Of a stretch of 5,105 nucleotides of DNA, positions 1-4,956 are shown one piece after another. A model generated the notes under the pieces. The model did not search any database. It was given only the letters and a program-made list of their open reading frames with translations, and had not been told where the DNA came from. Origin of the DNA: Anaerolineae bacterium (GTDB taxonomy: Bacteria; Chloroflexota; Anaerolineae; B4-G1; SLSP01); the NCBI GenBank assembly GCA_021159805.1, contig JAGHDT010000624.1:1-5105 (forward strand), in the 5' to 3' direction. Position 1 is the stretch's first letter; each line of letters starts with the position of its first letter. A program made the position numbers and the translations under genes.

Positions 1-80
1 AGAGCGGACGACCTTGTTCTGGTCCGCCCCGGTGCCGGCGTGCCGGCACCGGGGCGGACCAGAACAAGGTCGTCCGCTCT
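1..80. repeat. 80-bp near-perfect palindrome at the window edge, probable fold-back artefact
   Basis: Positions 1-39 are the exact reverse complement of 42-80. Only the central pair 40/41 (g/t) fails to match. The right arm, read on the minus strand, continues the copper ATPase frame sensibly (RADDLVLVRPGAG, the actuator-domain motif region). The left arm gives nonsense after that point. The turn lies at a naturally self-complementary gccggc sequence, which could prime a fold-back. A 39-bp inverted arm that starts exactly at base 1 is best explained by a chimeric read or a contig-end assembly artefact. A real cruciform is possible but less likely. Confidence 0.85.
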
Positions 81-767
81 GAGTTCGCTGATCGCTACGG
101 TCTCGGTTTCACCGTTCTCCCGGATGCGGTCGGCTGTGTCGGGCATCAGCTTGGCCAGTTCCTGCAATGCACCGGAGGCTTGGCGAATGCTGCGCATCTC
201 CAGCCAGTGTCCCAGCAGCATAATGTCAATCAGCGTGGCCATCTCCCAGAAGAAACCCGTCTCGGGATCGGTGAAGACGGCAAAGACACTGTAGATGAAG
301 GCGACGCTGATGGCCAGGGAGATGAGCGTCATCATGCCGGGGCGCTTGCGGCGCAGCTCCGGGATGGCCAGGTTGATAAAGGGCGTGCCCCCGTAGAAGA
401 AGACGATCAATGCAAAGAATGGCCCAATCCAACGGCTGCCCGGAAATTCGGGTGCGCTGAAGCCCAGCCAGCTTTGAACCATAGGGCTGAAGATCAACAC
501 GGGGATAGTCAACAGCAGGTTGACCCAGAACCGTTTGCGGAACATCTGCTCGTGGCCTGAATGATTCACATGTCCTGCCTGTTCATCATGTTGGCCGGCA
601 TGATCACCACTTTGATGGGCCACATCCGAGCCTTGATGATGTTCTTCGTGTGACGTCGCGTGCGGTTCCGGTCTTGAGTGGTTGTGGCCTTCGTGCTCTG
701 CGGTGTGATTATGTCCCTTATGTGTGCGTTTGTGCTCGTGCGCCTGACTCTCTGTACGTGCGTGCAT
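1..767 (-). CDS. copB: CopB-type copper-translocating P1B ATPase, N-terminal third (truncated at window edge)
   Basis: This is the start of a heavy-metal P-type ATPase that would pump copper or silver out across the cytoplasmic membrane using ATP. The first 72 residues contain 19 histidines (clusters such as HEHKRTHKGHNH), a metal-binding tail typical of the CopB branch. The tail is followed by FRKRFWVNLLLTIPVLIFSP (residues 76-95), WLGF, FFYGGTPFINLA (123-134) and PGMMTLISLAISVAFIYSVF (143-162), the usual first membrane helices. The run DIMLLGHWLEMRS (181-193) and the actuator region ADDLVLVRPGAG (231-242) come next. The CPH/CPC metal site, the DKTGT phosphorylation site and the ATP domain lie outside the window. 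Start choice: the ATG at 767-765 has AAGGAG five bases upstream and an in-frame TAA twelve bases before it. Codons below about position 41 belong to the palindrome and are not trustworthy. The family is about 700 residues or more, so roughly one third is present. Confidence 0.93.
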   Translation of the reverse strand, partial: MHARTESQAHEHKRTHKGHNHTAEHEGHNHSRPEPHATSHEEHHQGSDVAHQSGDHAGQHDEQAGHVNHSGHEQMFRKRFWVNLLLTIPVLIFSPMVQSWLGFSAPEFPGSRWIGPFFALIVFFYGGTPFINLAIPELRRKRPGMMTLISLAISVAFIYSVFAVFTDPETGFFWEMATLIDIMLLGHWLEMRSIRQASGALQELAKLMPDTADRIRENGETETVAISELRADDLVLVRPGAGTPAPGRTRTRSSA

Positions 768-780
768 CTGGACTCCTTAT

Positions 781-927
781 TCAAACTCTCATTCCGTGAA
801 TCGATATAGTATGATTATAGAGGTTAACCAGATGCGCCGCCACCGAGTTTTGACCCAGAGTCCACCCCGCCAGGTAGCGCATCTGCGCTTGCAGGCGGCA
901 CGCCAAATGGCGTGGTCGGAAGCTCAT
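781..927 (-). CDS. Possible 48-residue ORF between the DUF1573 gene and copB
   Basis: An ATG at 927-925 overlaps the TGA of the DUF1573 frame as ATGA, the arrangement of translational coupling. The frame stays open to a TGA at 783-781, three bases before the copB ribosome site. The peptide begins MSFRPRHLACRLQAQ, is basic, and has no domain or membrane segment that I recognise. Against it being a gene: no ribosome site is well placed (GAGG ends only two bases before the ATG), the palindrome 899-914 and the copB -10 box both lie inside it, and it is short enough to arise by chance. I list it only because of the overlap geometry. Confidence 0.15.
   Translation of the reverse strand: MSFRPRHLACRLQAQMRYLAGWTLGQNSVAAHLVNLYNHTISIHGMRV
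814..819 (-). promoter_or_regulatory. Probable copB -10 box (TATAAT)
   Basis: The minus strand reads a perfect TATAAT 46 bases before the copB ATG. No good -35 hexamer is found 16-20 bases further up (for example TGGCGG at 17). A perfect -10 without a -35 fits a promoter that needs an activator, such as a copper response regulator or a MerR-type protein. The palindromic octamer GGTTAACC (822-829) abuts the -10 box on its upstream side. Confidence 0.5.
899..914. promoter_or_regulatory. 16-bp palindrome upstream of copB, possible operator (copy 1)
   Basis: CACGCCAAATGGCGTG has two perfect 7-bp arms around a 2-base centre. It lies about 139 bp before the copB start and 9 bp beyond the DUF1573 stop. 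Its inner 12 bases, read on the minus strand (CGCCATTTGGCG), are identical to the inner 12 bases of the palindrome at 4884-4899. It could instead be a hairpin at the end of the DUF1573 transcript, but no T-run follows. Confidence 0.4.
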
Positions 928-1525
928 GGCCTCGGAAGCACGTGGGCCGGCAGCTGCATTTCCAGCAGCGGTCGCATGGGGTCATCGGTGATCACCCACA
1001 CGACCCCGCTGACCGAGCCTACCGTTGCATGTGAACCGGGATCGAATACCATTCGACCCGCAGATCTGCCCGCTGTCCCGGTGGGATGACGCTGGTGGCA
1101 CGCTCCGCTCCTGTGCAGCCACGCGAAGTCACGAGGTTGCTCAGATGGAGACCTGCCGTGCCGATGGTCTGAATAGTGTAGACGTACGCCACTGGGGACG
1201 AGACGGGGATGTCCCCAAGATCATAGTTCAACACCGGTATCTGAGCCGGCATCACCGATCGAGCGCCTAACGGCTGCCACGGCAGCAACGACCATACTCC
1301 GGCGGCCCTTGTCGTGTCGCGAGCGGGCACTGTGCGGGTCCGCTGTGCAAGAGCGCGCGTGCCGGCCACGTGATGCCCTCCCAGAGGACCACTCCAACCG
1401 ATGGCCGGCACAGGGGTGTCTGCGTCAAGCTGGAGCGTTGTCGGTTCCGTCGGCGTGCCGCAACCCTCACCGATACGCGACGTGACGGCAGCACCAGCCG
1501 GAAGGCGCATATCGCTCCCCGCCAA
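924..1525 (-). pseudogene. DUF1573 domain protein, interrupted by a one-base frameshift
   Basis: The first frame (1525 down to about 1047) gives, from residue 95, PVLNYDLGDIPVSSPVAYVY, then IQTIGTAGLHLSNLVTSRGCT and SVIPPGQRADLRVEW. This matches the DUF1573 pattern: a fold with a 'GxIPVxxPV...xxTGxAxLxLxN...xGCT...IPPGxxAxLxV' layout. That frame then stops. A second frame continues the domain as FDPGSHATVGSVSG and VVWVITDDPMRPLLEMQLPA, ending VLPRP with TGA at 924-926. Adding one base, probably a T, near 1044-1048 (giving VEWYFDPGSH) joins them. The domain is usually extracytoplasmic and of unknown function. The usual Cys-Gly-Cys-Thr is SRGCT here, so one Cys is replaced. The roughly 90 residues before the domain are Arg-rich with no visible signal peptide, and the only upstream start in the frame is TTG, directly after a TGA. 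The true N-terminus is therefore uncertain and may hide a second shift. Sequencing error and real decay are both possible. Confidence 0.6.
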
Positions 1526-1530
1526 TCAGC
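1517..1530. promoter_or_regulatory. Degenerate copy of the CGCCA/TGGCG motif between DUF1573 and DUF302 genes
   Basis: On the minus strand this reads CAGCTGATTGGCGG and continues GGAG. The right half (TTGGCGGGGA) matches the right half of the 4884-4899 copy. The left half is poor, with about 10 of 14 positions shared overall. Its centre is about 86 bp before the DUF302 start. Alone it would mean little. It is listed because of the better copies elsewhere. Confidence 0.2.
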
Positions 1531-1556
1531 TGTGGCACACCGATGGGTAGGGACAT

Positions 1557-1586
1557 ATAGTAGTGATAATGATGCAGATTGGACAA
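1557..1586 (-). promoter_or_regulatory. Possible sigma-70 promoter reading toward the DUF1573 gene
   Basis: The minus strand reads TTGTCC (1586-1581), an 18-base spacer, then TACTAT (1562-1557), with four of six matches in each box. It lies in the divergent gap between the DUF1573 and DUF302 genes. On the plus strand, AT-rich GATAAT (1565-1570) and TATAGT (1556-1561) could serve DUF302, but I find no convincing -35 for either. Confidence 0.3.
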
Positions 1587-1609
1587 GGGTCCACAAAGGG
1601 GCTGTGACA

Positions 1610-2029
1610 ATGGTTGAGAACTTCACAAGTTACGCACTACGAGTATATCTGGATATGTCGTCCGGGCTGGCACTGCACAAGGTTATGGACGCGCTCAAGA
1701 AAGAGGGCTTTGGTGTCCTCACGGAGGTTGATGTTCAGGCGACTCTGAAAGACAAACTGGATGTCGATTTTCGCAACTATCGGATCCTTGGTGTCTGCAA
1801 CCCGTCCTTGGCTTTCCAGGCCCTCAGCGCGAATCTGGATGTGGGCTTGCTGCTGCCCTGCAACGTCATCTTGTACGACAAAGGTGGCGGCACGGAAGTG
1901 GCGATCTTCGATCCCCTCTCGATGATGAGTATCGGCGCTGGCTTGGGCGTGGGCGAGGTGGCTGAGAAAGCTCGAATTCGGCTTCAAAGGGTGACAAAAG
2001 CCCTGGGTGATCTAGGCAATATCATATAG
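1610..2029 (+). CDS. DUF302 family protein
   Basis: This is a 139-residue protein of the DUF302 family, small alpha/beta proteins often found near metal, sulfur or redox genes; their function is not established. Visible family landmarks are GFGVLTEVDVQATLKDKLDV (residues 33-52), YRILGVCNPSLAFQAL (57-72, Cys63) and VGLLLPCNVILYD (78-90, Cys84). These two cysteines are the conserved ones and could bind a metal or heme, which is an inference. The C-terminal tail from about residue 103 is helical and carries no known motif. No signal peptide is seen, so it is probably cytoplasmic. Start choice: the frame is open much further upstream (to 1370), but that part is Arg-rich, overlaps the DUF1573 gene on the other strand and is not family-like. 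The ATG at 1610 has AAAGGGG eight bases before it and begins just ahead of the domain. It is divergent from the DUF1573 gene and 97 bases ahead of the methyltransferase gene. Confidence 0.9.
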   Translation: MVENFTSYALRVYLDMSSGLALHKVMDALKKEGFGVLTEVDVQATLKDKLDVDFRNYRILGVCNPSLAFQALSANLDVGLLLPCNVILYDKGGGTEVAIFDPLSMMSIGAGLGVGEVAEKARIRLQRVTKALGDLGNII

Positions 2030-2064
2030 ATGAGCCTCAGGCGATAGTGTCTCTGGACCGGTAT

Positions 2065-2086
2065 GTTAACCTGAAATTAACCTGCC
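2065..2086 (+). promoter_or_regulatory. Tandem direct repeat with 11-bp period (OmpR/PhoB-type site?)
   Basis: TTAACCTG occurs at 2066-2073 and again at 2077-2084, so the repeat unit is 11 bp (GTTAACCTGAA, ATTAACCTGCC). Direct repeats of one helical turn are the known binding geometry of OmpR/PhoB-family response regulators. The units resemble the actinobacterial PhoP box (GTTCACC-type, 11-bp spacing). The site is about 40-60 bp before the methyltransferase start, where an activator would bind. A small hairpin, ccatca/tgatgg (2085-2102), overlaps its right end. Confidence 0.4.
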
Positions 2087-2126
2087 ATCAAAGGGCTGAT
2101 GGTGTTGGGCTGCTGGAGGGATACCG

Positions 2127-3092
2127 ATGAAAACCTTCGGGGTTGGGCAACGCGCTCGGCGGCTGTCAGGCGCGTTTTGTGTTGTTGACGGTTTGCTGAC
2201 TGCAGCGCTCGGTCGCAGATACGTGCGATTATGGCGCTTCGGGCCGGACACCGGTCCCTATGCGCGAGCGATGAACTGGCTGACCGATCGCCCCGGTTGG
2301 CTGCTTCGAGCCGGGGGCTTAGCACAGGCCGGCTTTGGGTTGGCATTGCTGGGGACCGCGCCTGTCTCAGTGCCGACTTTATATGGGGCAAGTGCCGGAA
2401 CATACCGGAGAATCGAAACGGTCTGGCGAGATTGGTTCTATGCCGATGGTCATCGGGCGCTAGATCAAGCGATGACGACATATCTTCCGCCTAATGGTGA
2501 TGTGCTGGACCTGGCATGCGGGACCGGGGCCAACCTGGTTCGCATCCTGGATATGCGCCTTCCCTTCGGAAGCTACACCGGGGTCGATCTGACGGAGCAA
2601 ATGCTTGCCCAGGCGAGAACAAAAGGAATGGGGCGTGACAACATCCGGTTCCGGCAGATGGACCTGCAAGTTGGCGCGTTGCCGGAAGGACCTTACGACT
2701 TGGTGGTCTCTACGTGGGCCTTTGAACATCTGTCCGATCCCGCTGATGTCGTGAAGAAAGCGTGGCGGGTCTTGCGCCCCGGAGGTCACATGGTGCTGCT
2801 CTTTGAGATCTCCACCGACTTCTGGTGGGGAAAAGTCGTCGACCGCGCGCTGCGTTTCTTCAGCGGTCGACACGTACCCGAGGAGGTCTGGCGTGATTTT
2901 TCCGGCTTGGCCGATGTGACGCGGTATCGTGGTGCCTTTGGCGATATCGGACTGTTCGTATTGCACAAGCCGACTGAAGAGACCTGGGGGGGGAGGTACA
3001 TAACCGCGCTCGAATGTCAGCCCACCTCAGGTGTTGGCGGTAACATACGCTGTGCCAGGGACAAAATCGGTAACATCAGCAACGGCATCTGA
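2127..3092 (+). CDS. Class I SAM-dependent methyltransferase with N-terminal extension; 3' end probably frameshifted
   Basis: The C-terminal two thirds is a Rossmann-fold methyltransferase using S-adenosylmethionine. Motif I is GDVLDLACGTGANL (residues 124-137), the acidic ribose-binding residue is Asp154 in TGVDLTEQML, motif IV lies around YDLVVSTWAFEHL (190-202), and the LRPGG loop is at 216-220. The substrate cannot be read from the sequence. The first 100 residues are not part of the usual domain and hold a hydrophobic stretch (about 58-78) that could touch the membrane. A lipid or quinone substrate is therefore conceivable, but this is a guess. Start choice: the ATG at 2127 has GGAGGG six bases upstream. 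From residue 287 the frame passes a run of eight G (2986-2993) and adds a tail of low-complexity appearance that overlaps the opposing gene by 76 bases. With one G fewer it would end at TAA 3001-3003, giving a natural convergent layout. Confidence 0.85.
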   Translation: MKTFGVGQRARRLSGAFCVVDGLLTAALGRRYVRLWRFGPDTGPYARAMNWLTDRPGWLLRAGGLAQAGFGLALLGTAPVSVPTLYGASAGTYRRIETVWRDWFYADGHRALDQAMTTYLPPNGDVLDLACGTGANLVRILDMRLPFGSYTGVDLTEQMLAQARTKGMGRDNIRFRQMDLQVGALPEGPYDLVVSTWAFEHLSDPADVVKKAWRVLRPGGHMVLLFEISTDFWWGKVVDRALRFFSGRHVPEEVWRDFSGLADVTRYRGAFGDIGLFVLHKPTEETWGGRYITALECQPTSGVGGNIRCARDKIGNISNGI

Positions 3093-3652
3093 AGTGTCGG
3101 GGTTAGCCCCACACCCAAGATCGGGACCAAAGGCATAGTGCTATCATACGCCCATTTCCCGGTGGCTAGCGCTCCGAGTTCTATACCAATCTGGATGGCC
3201 AAAGCCAGGATGACCACGATGGCTGTGGCGGACCATCCCTTGTCCGTCCCGGACGGCCAACGACCGCGCTGCAGTATGGTCACGGAAAAGACGTTGATTA
3301 CGGCGAGGAAGCCGTCGCCTACCGATGATTCAAAAAGCATTCGGACTAACTCCCTGTAGGCCATGCCCGGAATCGTGAAGTGAGTGTAGTAGATCGAGTG
3401 CCACAGCTCGTAGGCAATATTGAGAAGCGTGCCGAATATGAAGACCCACAAGGTGAATCTGTAGAATGCCGATAGGCGACCCTCCGGAATCATCCGGACG
3501 CAGATTAAAAAGAGAGCCAGGGCAACGCCAACGCCAATCGGCTCAAGTCGTGTGGTTGGCTCCATGAACACCCCACCCAGCAAGGCGATAGCTAACACAG
3601 CGGTGACTATGAGAGTCGGGGCTGTGCCCATCTTCTTCCGGAATTGATGCAT
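3017..3652 (-). CDS. Integral membrane protein of unknown function, about six spans
   Basis: A 211-residue hydrophobic protein. Likely membrane segments are near residues 11-29, 38-52, 64-80, 112-127, 141-163 and 173-200. Polar landmarks that look conserved rather than random are YELWHSIYYTHF (81-92, two His between helices), FESSVGDGF (107-115) and GKWAYDSTMP followed by GVGLTPTLQMP (165-190). I recall the pattern 'WAY..MP...GVGL.P..Q' from uncharacterised bacterial membrane proteins but can name no function. Start choice: the ATG at 3652 has GGAGGG three to four bases upstream. An ATG seven codons later (3631) with a weaker GGAAGAAG is an alternative. It is the second gene of an operon, with 34 bases between it and the PepSY-like gene. 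Its stop lies 13 bases from the likely true end of the convergent methyltransferase gene. Confidence 0.85.
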   Translation of the reverse strand: MHQFRKKMGTAPTLIVTAVLAIALLGGVFMEPTTRLEPIGVGVALALFLICVRMIPEGRLSAFYRFTLWVFIFGTLLNIAYELWHSIYYTHFTIPGMAYRELVRMLFESSVGDGFLAVINVFSVTILQRGRWPSGTDKGWSATAIVVILALAIQIGIELGALATGKWAYDSTMPLVPILGVGLTPTLQMPLLMLPILSLAQRMLPPTPEVG

Positions 3653-3686
3653 CGTCCCTCCATTCTACGCTGTGACCTGTTGTGAT

Positions 3687-4376
3687 CTAGTGATCTGTGC
3701 CATCCTGCCCAAGATCCAGCATCCCCACATAGTCACCGTGCCAGCTGTGGTACCACACTTGTCCGGACTCACCGTGGACGCTCAACATGCCATCGATCCG
3801 GCCATCCTTGAGTGTGTGGATAGTGTAATATCCGGAGAACGGGTCAGCGTGCTCATCAGCCTGCAGGCTGAGCTGGTTGACCACAACCCAGGTTTTGGCG
3901 ACCTGGAGCGCTTCCGCTTCGGTCAGCCGATTTGTGGCGGTTGCGGGCGTTCTTCCCATCATGCCCTTGGCATTCCACATCATATTCGGTCCCATTTCCT
4001 GGCTCACTGCGCCGAGGTTTTTGTCTGCGAGAAGTTCCATAGCGCCGATGCCGGTCTGGGAATCAACGGCGATGGCGTAGAAATTATGCTCGAACTCCAT
4101 TACTTCCGCTATCTCAAGTCCCTCATAGCGTGAGTTCTCCAGATACCGTTCGAAACTGCTCTGCGCTTCCTGAAGCGTGACCAATGTGTCCATGACTCCG
4201 CTGCTCGCTTGTGAGGCAGTGCGCGACCACGGACCTGCACCAAACATACCCGTCTGCCCACCCATTGGCATGGCCCAGATACGGCGTCCCCACCACAGCC
4301 ATCCTGTCAACAACATCGCTGCAATCAGCACAAACGTTGCCAGTGTCCCGAGTCCGAACCAAACTTTCTGCTTCAT
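3687..4376 (-). CDS. Membrane-anchored PepSY-like protein
   Basis: This 229-residue protein has one N-terminal membrane segment (about residues 6-29) with Lys before it. That predicts a signal anchor with the rest outside the cytoplasmic membrane. A short Met/Gly/Trp-rich linker follows (MPMGGQTGMFGAGPW, 36-50). Two repeats with PepSY-like layout then appear: one around 65-126 (helix YLEN..., strand IAEVMEFEHNFYAIAVDSQT, GIGAMELLAD) and one around 150-215 (LTEAEALQVAKTW, strand YYTIHTLKDGRIDGMLSVHG, QVWYHSWHG). A GPNMMWNAKGMM motif (129-140), rich in Met, sits between them and could bind copper(I). The protein may be a periplasmic or surface metal or peptidase-inhibitor-like factor, which is an inference. 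Start choice: the ATG at 4376 has AAGGAG eight bases upstream. It heads the operon with the membrane protein gene at 3017-3652. Confidence 0.85.
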   Translation of the reverse strand: MKQKVWFGLGTLATFVLIAAMLLTGWLWWGRRIWAMPMGGQTGMFGAGPWSRTASQASSGVMDTLVTLQEAQSSFERYLENSRYEGLEIAEVMEFEHNFYAIAVDSQTGIGAMELLADKNLGAVSQEMGPNMMWNAKGMMGRTPATATNRLTEAEALQVAKTWVVVNQLSLQADEHADPFSGYYTIHTLKDGRIDGMLSVHGESGQVWYHSWHGDYVGMLDLGQDGTDH

Positions 4377-4400
4377 TGATTTAGCTCCTTCAGTGTTCCC

Positions 4401-4429
4401 ACGATAGCTCTACCTATACTCTAATCCAA
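4401..4429 (-). promoter_or_regulatory. Possible sigma-70 promoter for the PepSY/membrane protein operon
   Basis: The minus strand reads TTGGAT (4429-4424), a 17-base spacer, then TATCGT (4406-4401). Each hexamer matches the consensus at four of six positions. The leader would be short, about 15-20 bases, placing AAGGAG (4390-4385) close to the 5' end. A TATAGG inside the spacer is another possible -10. Confidence 0.3.
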
Positions 4430-4470
4430 TCTCGGGGCTACGGTGAGAGTCATTCGGCACGACTGGGCTA

Positions 4471-4484
4471 CCGTCATTTGGCGG
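4471..4484. promoter_or_regulatory. Imperfect copy of the CGCCA/TGGCG palindrome upstream of the PepSY operon
   Basis: CCGTCATTTGGCGG differs from a perfect 6-2-6 palindrome at one position (T4474 facing G4481) and continues GGGG, like the 4884 copy. Its centre is about 101 bp before the PepSY gene start. A weaker copy of the same core, GTCATTCGGC, sits 24 bp away at 4449-4458. Confidence 0.35.
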
Positions 4485-4532
4485 GGGGAAAAGTATTGGC
4501 TGTCATCATCTCGCAATAGCTGGGAATAAGTT

Positions 4533-4566
4533 AGCGGAGCGCCTTTGTTGATCCGGGCGCTCCGCT
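4533..4566 (-). terminator. Stem-loop terminator after the YHS gene
   Basis: AGCGGAGCGCC (4533-4543) pairs perfectly with GGCGCTCCGCT (4556-4566), giving an 11-bp GC-rich stem with a 12-base loop. It begins 24 bases past the YHS stop codon. The T-run after the stem is weak on both strands (TTT on plus, TAACTTATT on minus), so termination may be partly dependent on other factors. It also separates the YHS unit from the PepSY operon promoter. Confidence 0.6.
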
Positions 4567-4590
4567 TTACACTGCTGCAGTCAAGGTGTG

Positions 4591-4776
4591 TTAGGTGTGC
4601 TGATGTCCGGTGTTTGGCTCACCGTCGCTGACATAGCTTTCCGGATTCTTCTCGAAGGCGCGCTTGCAGCCACCGCAGCAGAAATAGTAGGTCTTCCCGT
4701 CATAGAGTGTAGTTTCCGAGACGGTCTCCGAGTCAACCATCATCCCGCAAACGACATCACGAACTTGATCAGTCAT
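4591..4776 (-). CDS. Small YHS-domain metal-binding protein
   Basis: A 61-residue protein made almost entirely of one YHS domain, a small fold linked to heavy-metal ATPases and metal sensing. Landmarks are DVVCGMMV (residues 7-14, Cys10), YDGKTYYFCCGGCKRAFEKN (25-44, Cys33, Cys34 and Cys37) and PESYV. The cysteines are the probable metal ligands, likely copper given the neighbours. The tail ends GHQHT, adding two histidines. No membrane segment is present, so it should act in the cytoplasm, perhaps passing copper to the ATPase; that is an inference. Start choice: the frame has an ATG at 4794, but AGGAGG (4790-4785) lies inside that extension. Two adjacent ATGs follow at 4779 and 4776. The second has the better spacing (six bases), so I use it; 4779 is equally readable. 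It is a single-gene unit between the sensor kinase gene and the terminator at 4533-4566. Confidence 0.9.
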   Translation of the reverse strand: MTDQVRDVVCGMMVDSETVSETTLYDGKTYYFCCGGCKRAFEKNPESYVSDGEPNTGHQHT

Positions 4777-4883
4777 CATAACCCTCCTGTGCATATGTCT
4801 TCGAATGTTCGGAACTTGAGCTTTCGATTGCAGTCTAGCAGTCAGGGAGCATCAGTGGTAGAGGTATTCAGCGTGTCGAAACT

Positions 4884-4899
4884 CCCGCCATTTGGCGGG
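4884..4899. promoter_or_regulatory. 16-bp palindrome upstream of the YHS gene, possible operator (copy 2)
   Basis: CCCGCCATTTGGCGGG has perfect 7-bp arms around a 2-base centre. Its centre is about 115 bp before the YHS start and 58 bp past the kinase stop. The inner 12 bases equal those of the copB-side palindrome. Alternatively it forms a hairpin ending the kinase transcript, but on the minus strand only AGTTTCG follows, which is a poor T-run. Confidence 0.4.
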
Positions 4900-4956
4900 G
4901 AAGAGAGCCCTTCCACGGGCCGAGGATCTCCCAGTCATTGGCCCTCGTCGGTAGCA

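Noticed and set aside
40..560. Plus-strand ORFs at 40-294 and 180-560
   Set aside because: They are antisense to the well-recognised copper ATPase, and the first starts inside the artefactual palindrome.
796..1270. Plus-strand ORFs at 796-1089 and 1025-1270
   Set aside because: They show no domain or ribosome site and are antisense to the DUF1573 coding region and the copB leader.
924..1525. Multicopper oxidase remnant
   Set aside because: PPGQRADLRV and IGTAG look like oxidase cupredoxin motifs, and the location near copB was tempting. No His-rich copper motifs (HxH, HCH) appear, and the whole order of motifs fits DUF1573 much better.
1533..1550. Sigma-54 promoter (TGGCAC at 1533-1538)
   Set aside because: The -24-like element is present, but the required GC element about 12 bases before the start of transcription is missing.
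1370..1609. 80-residue N-terminal extension of the DUF302 gene
   Set aside because: The extension is Arg-rich, antisense to the DUF1573 frame and not family-like. A good ribosome site precedes the ATG at 1610.
3672..4133. Plus-strand 153-codon ORF
   Set aside because: It is a mirror frame of the PepSY-like gene, which has a clear membrane anchor, repeats and ribosome site.
4890..4920. Hairpin ggaag/cttcc (4900-4915) as the kinase terminator
   Set aside because: The stem is only five base pairs and no T-run follows on the minus strand.
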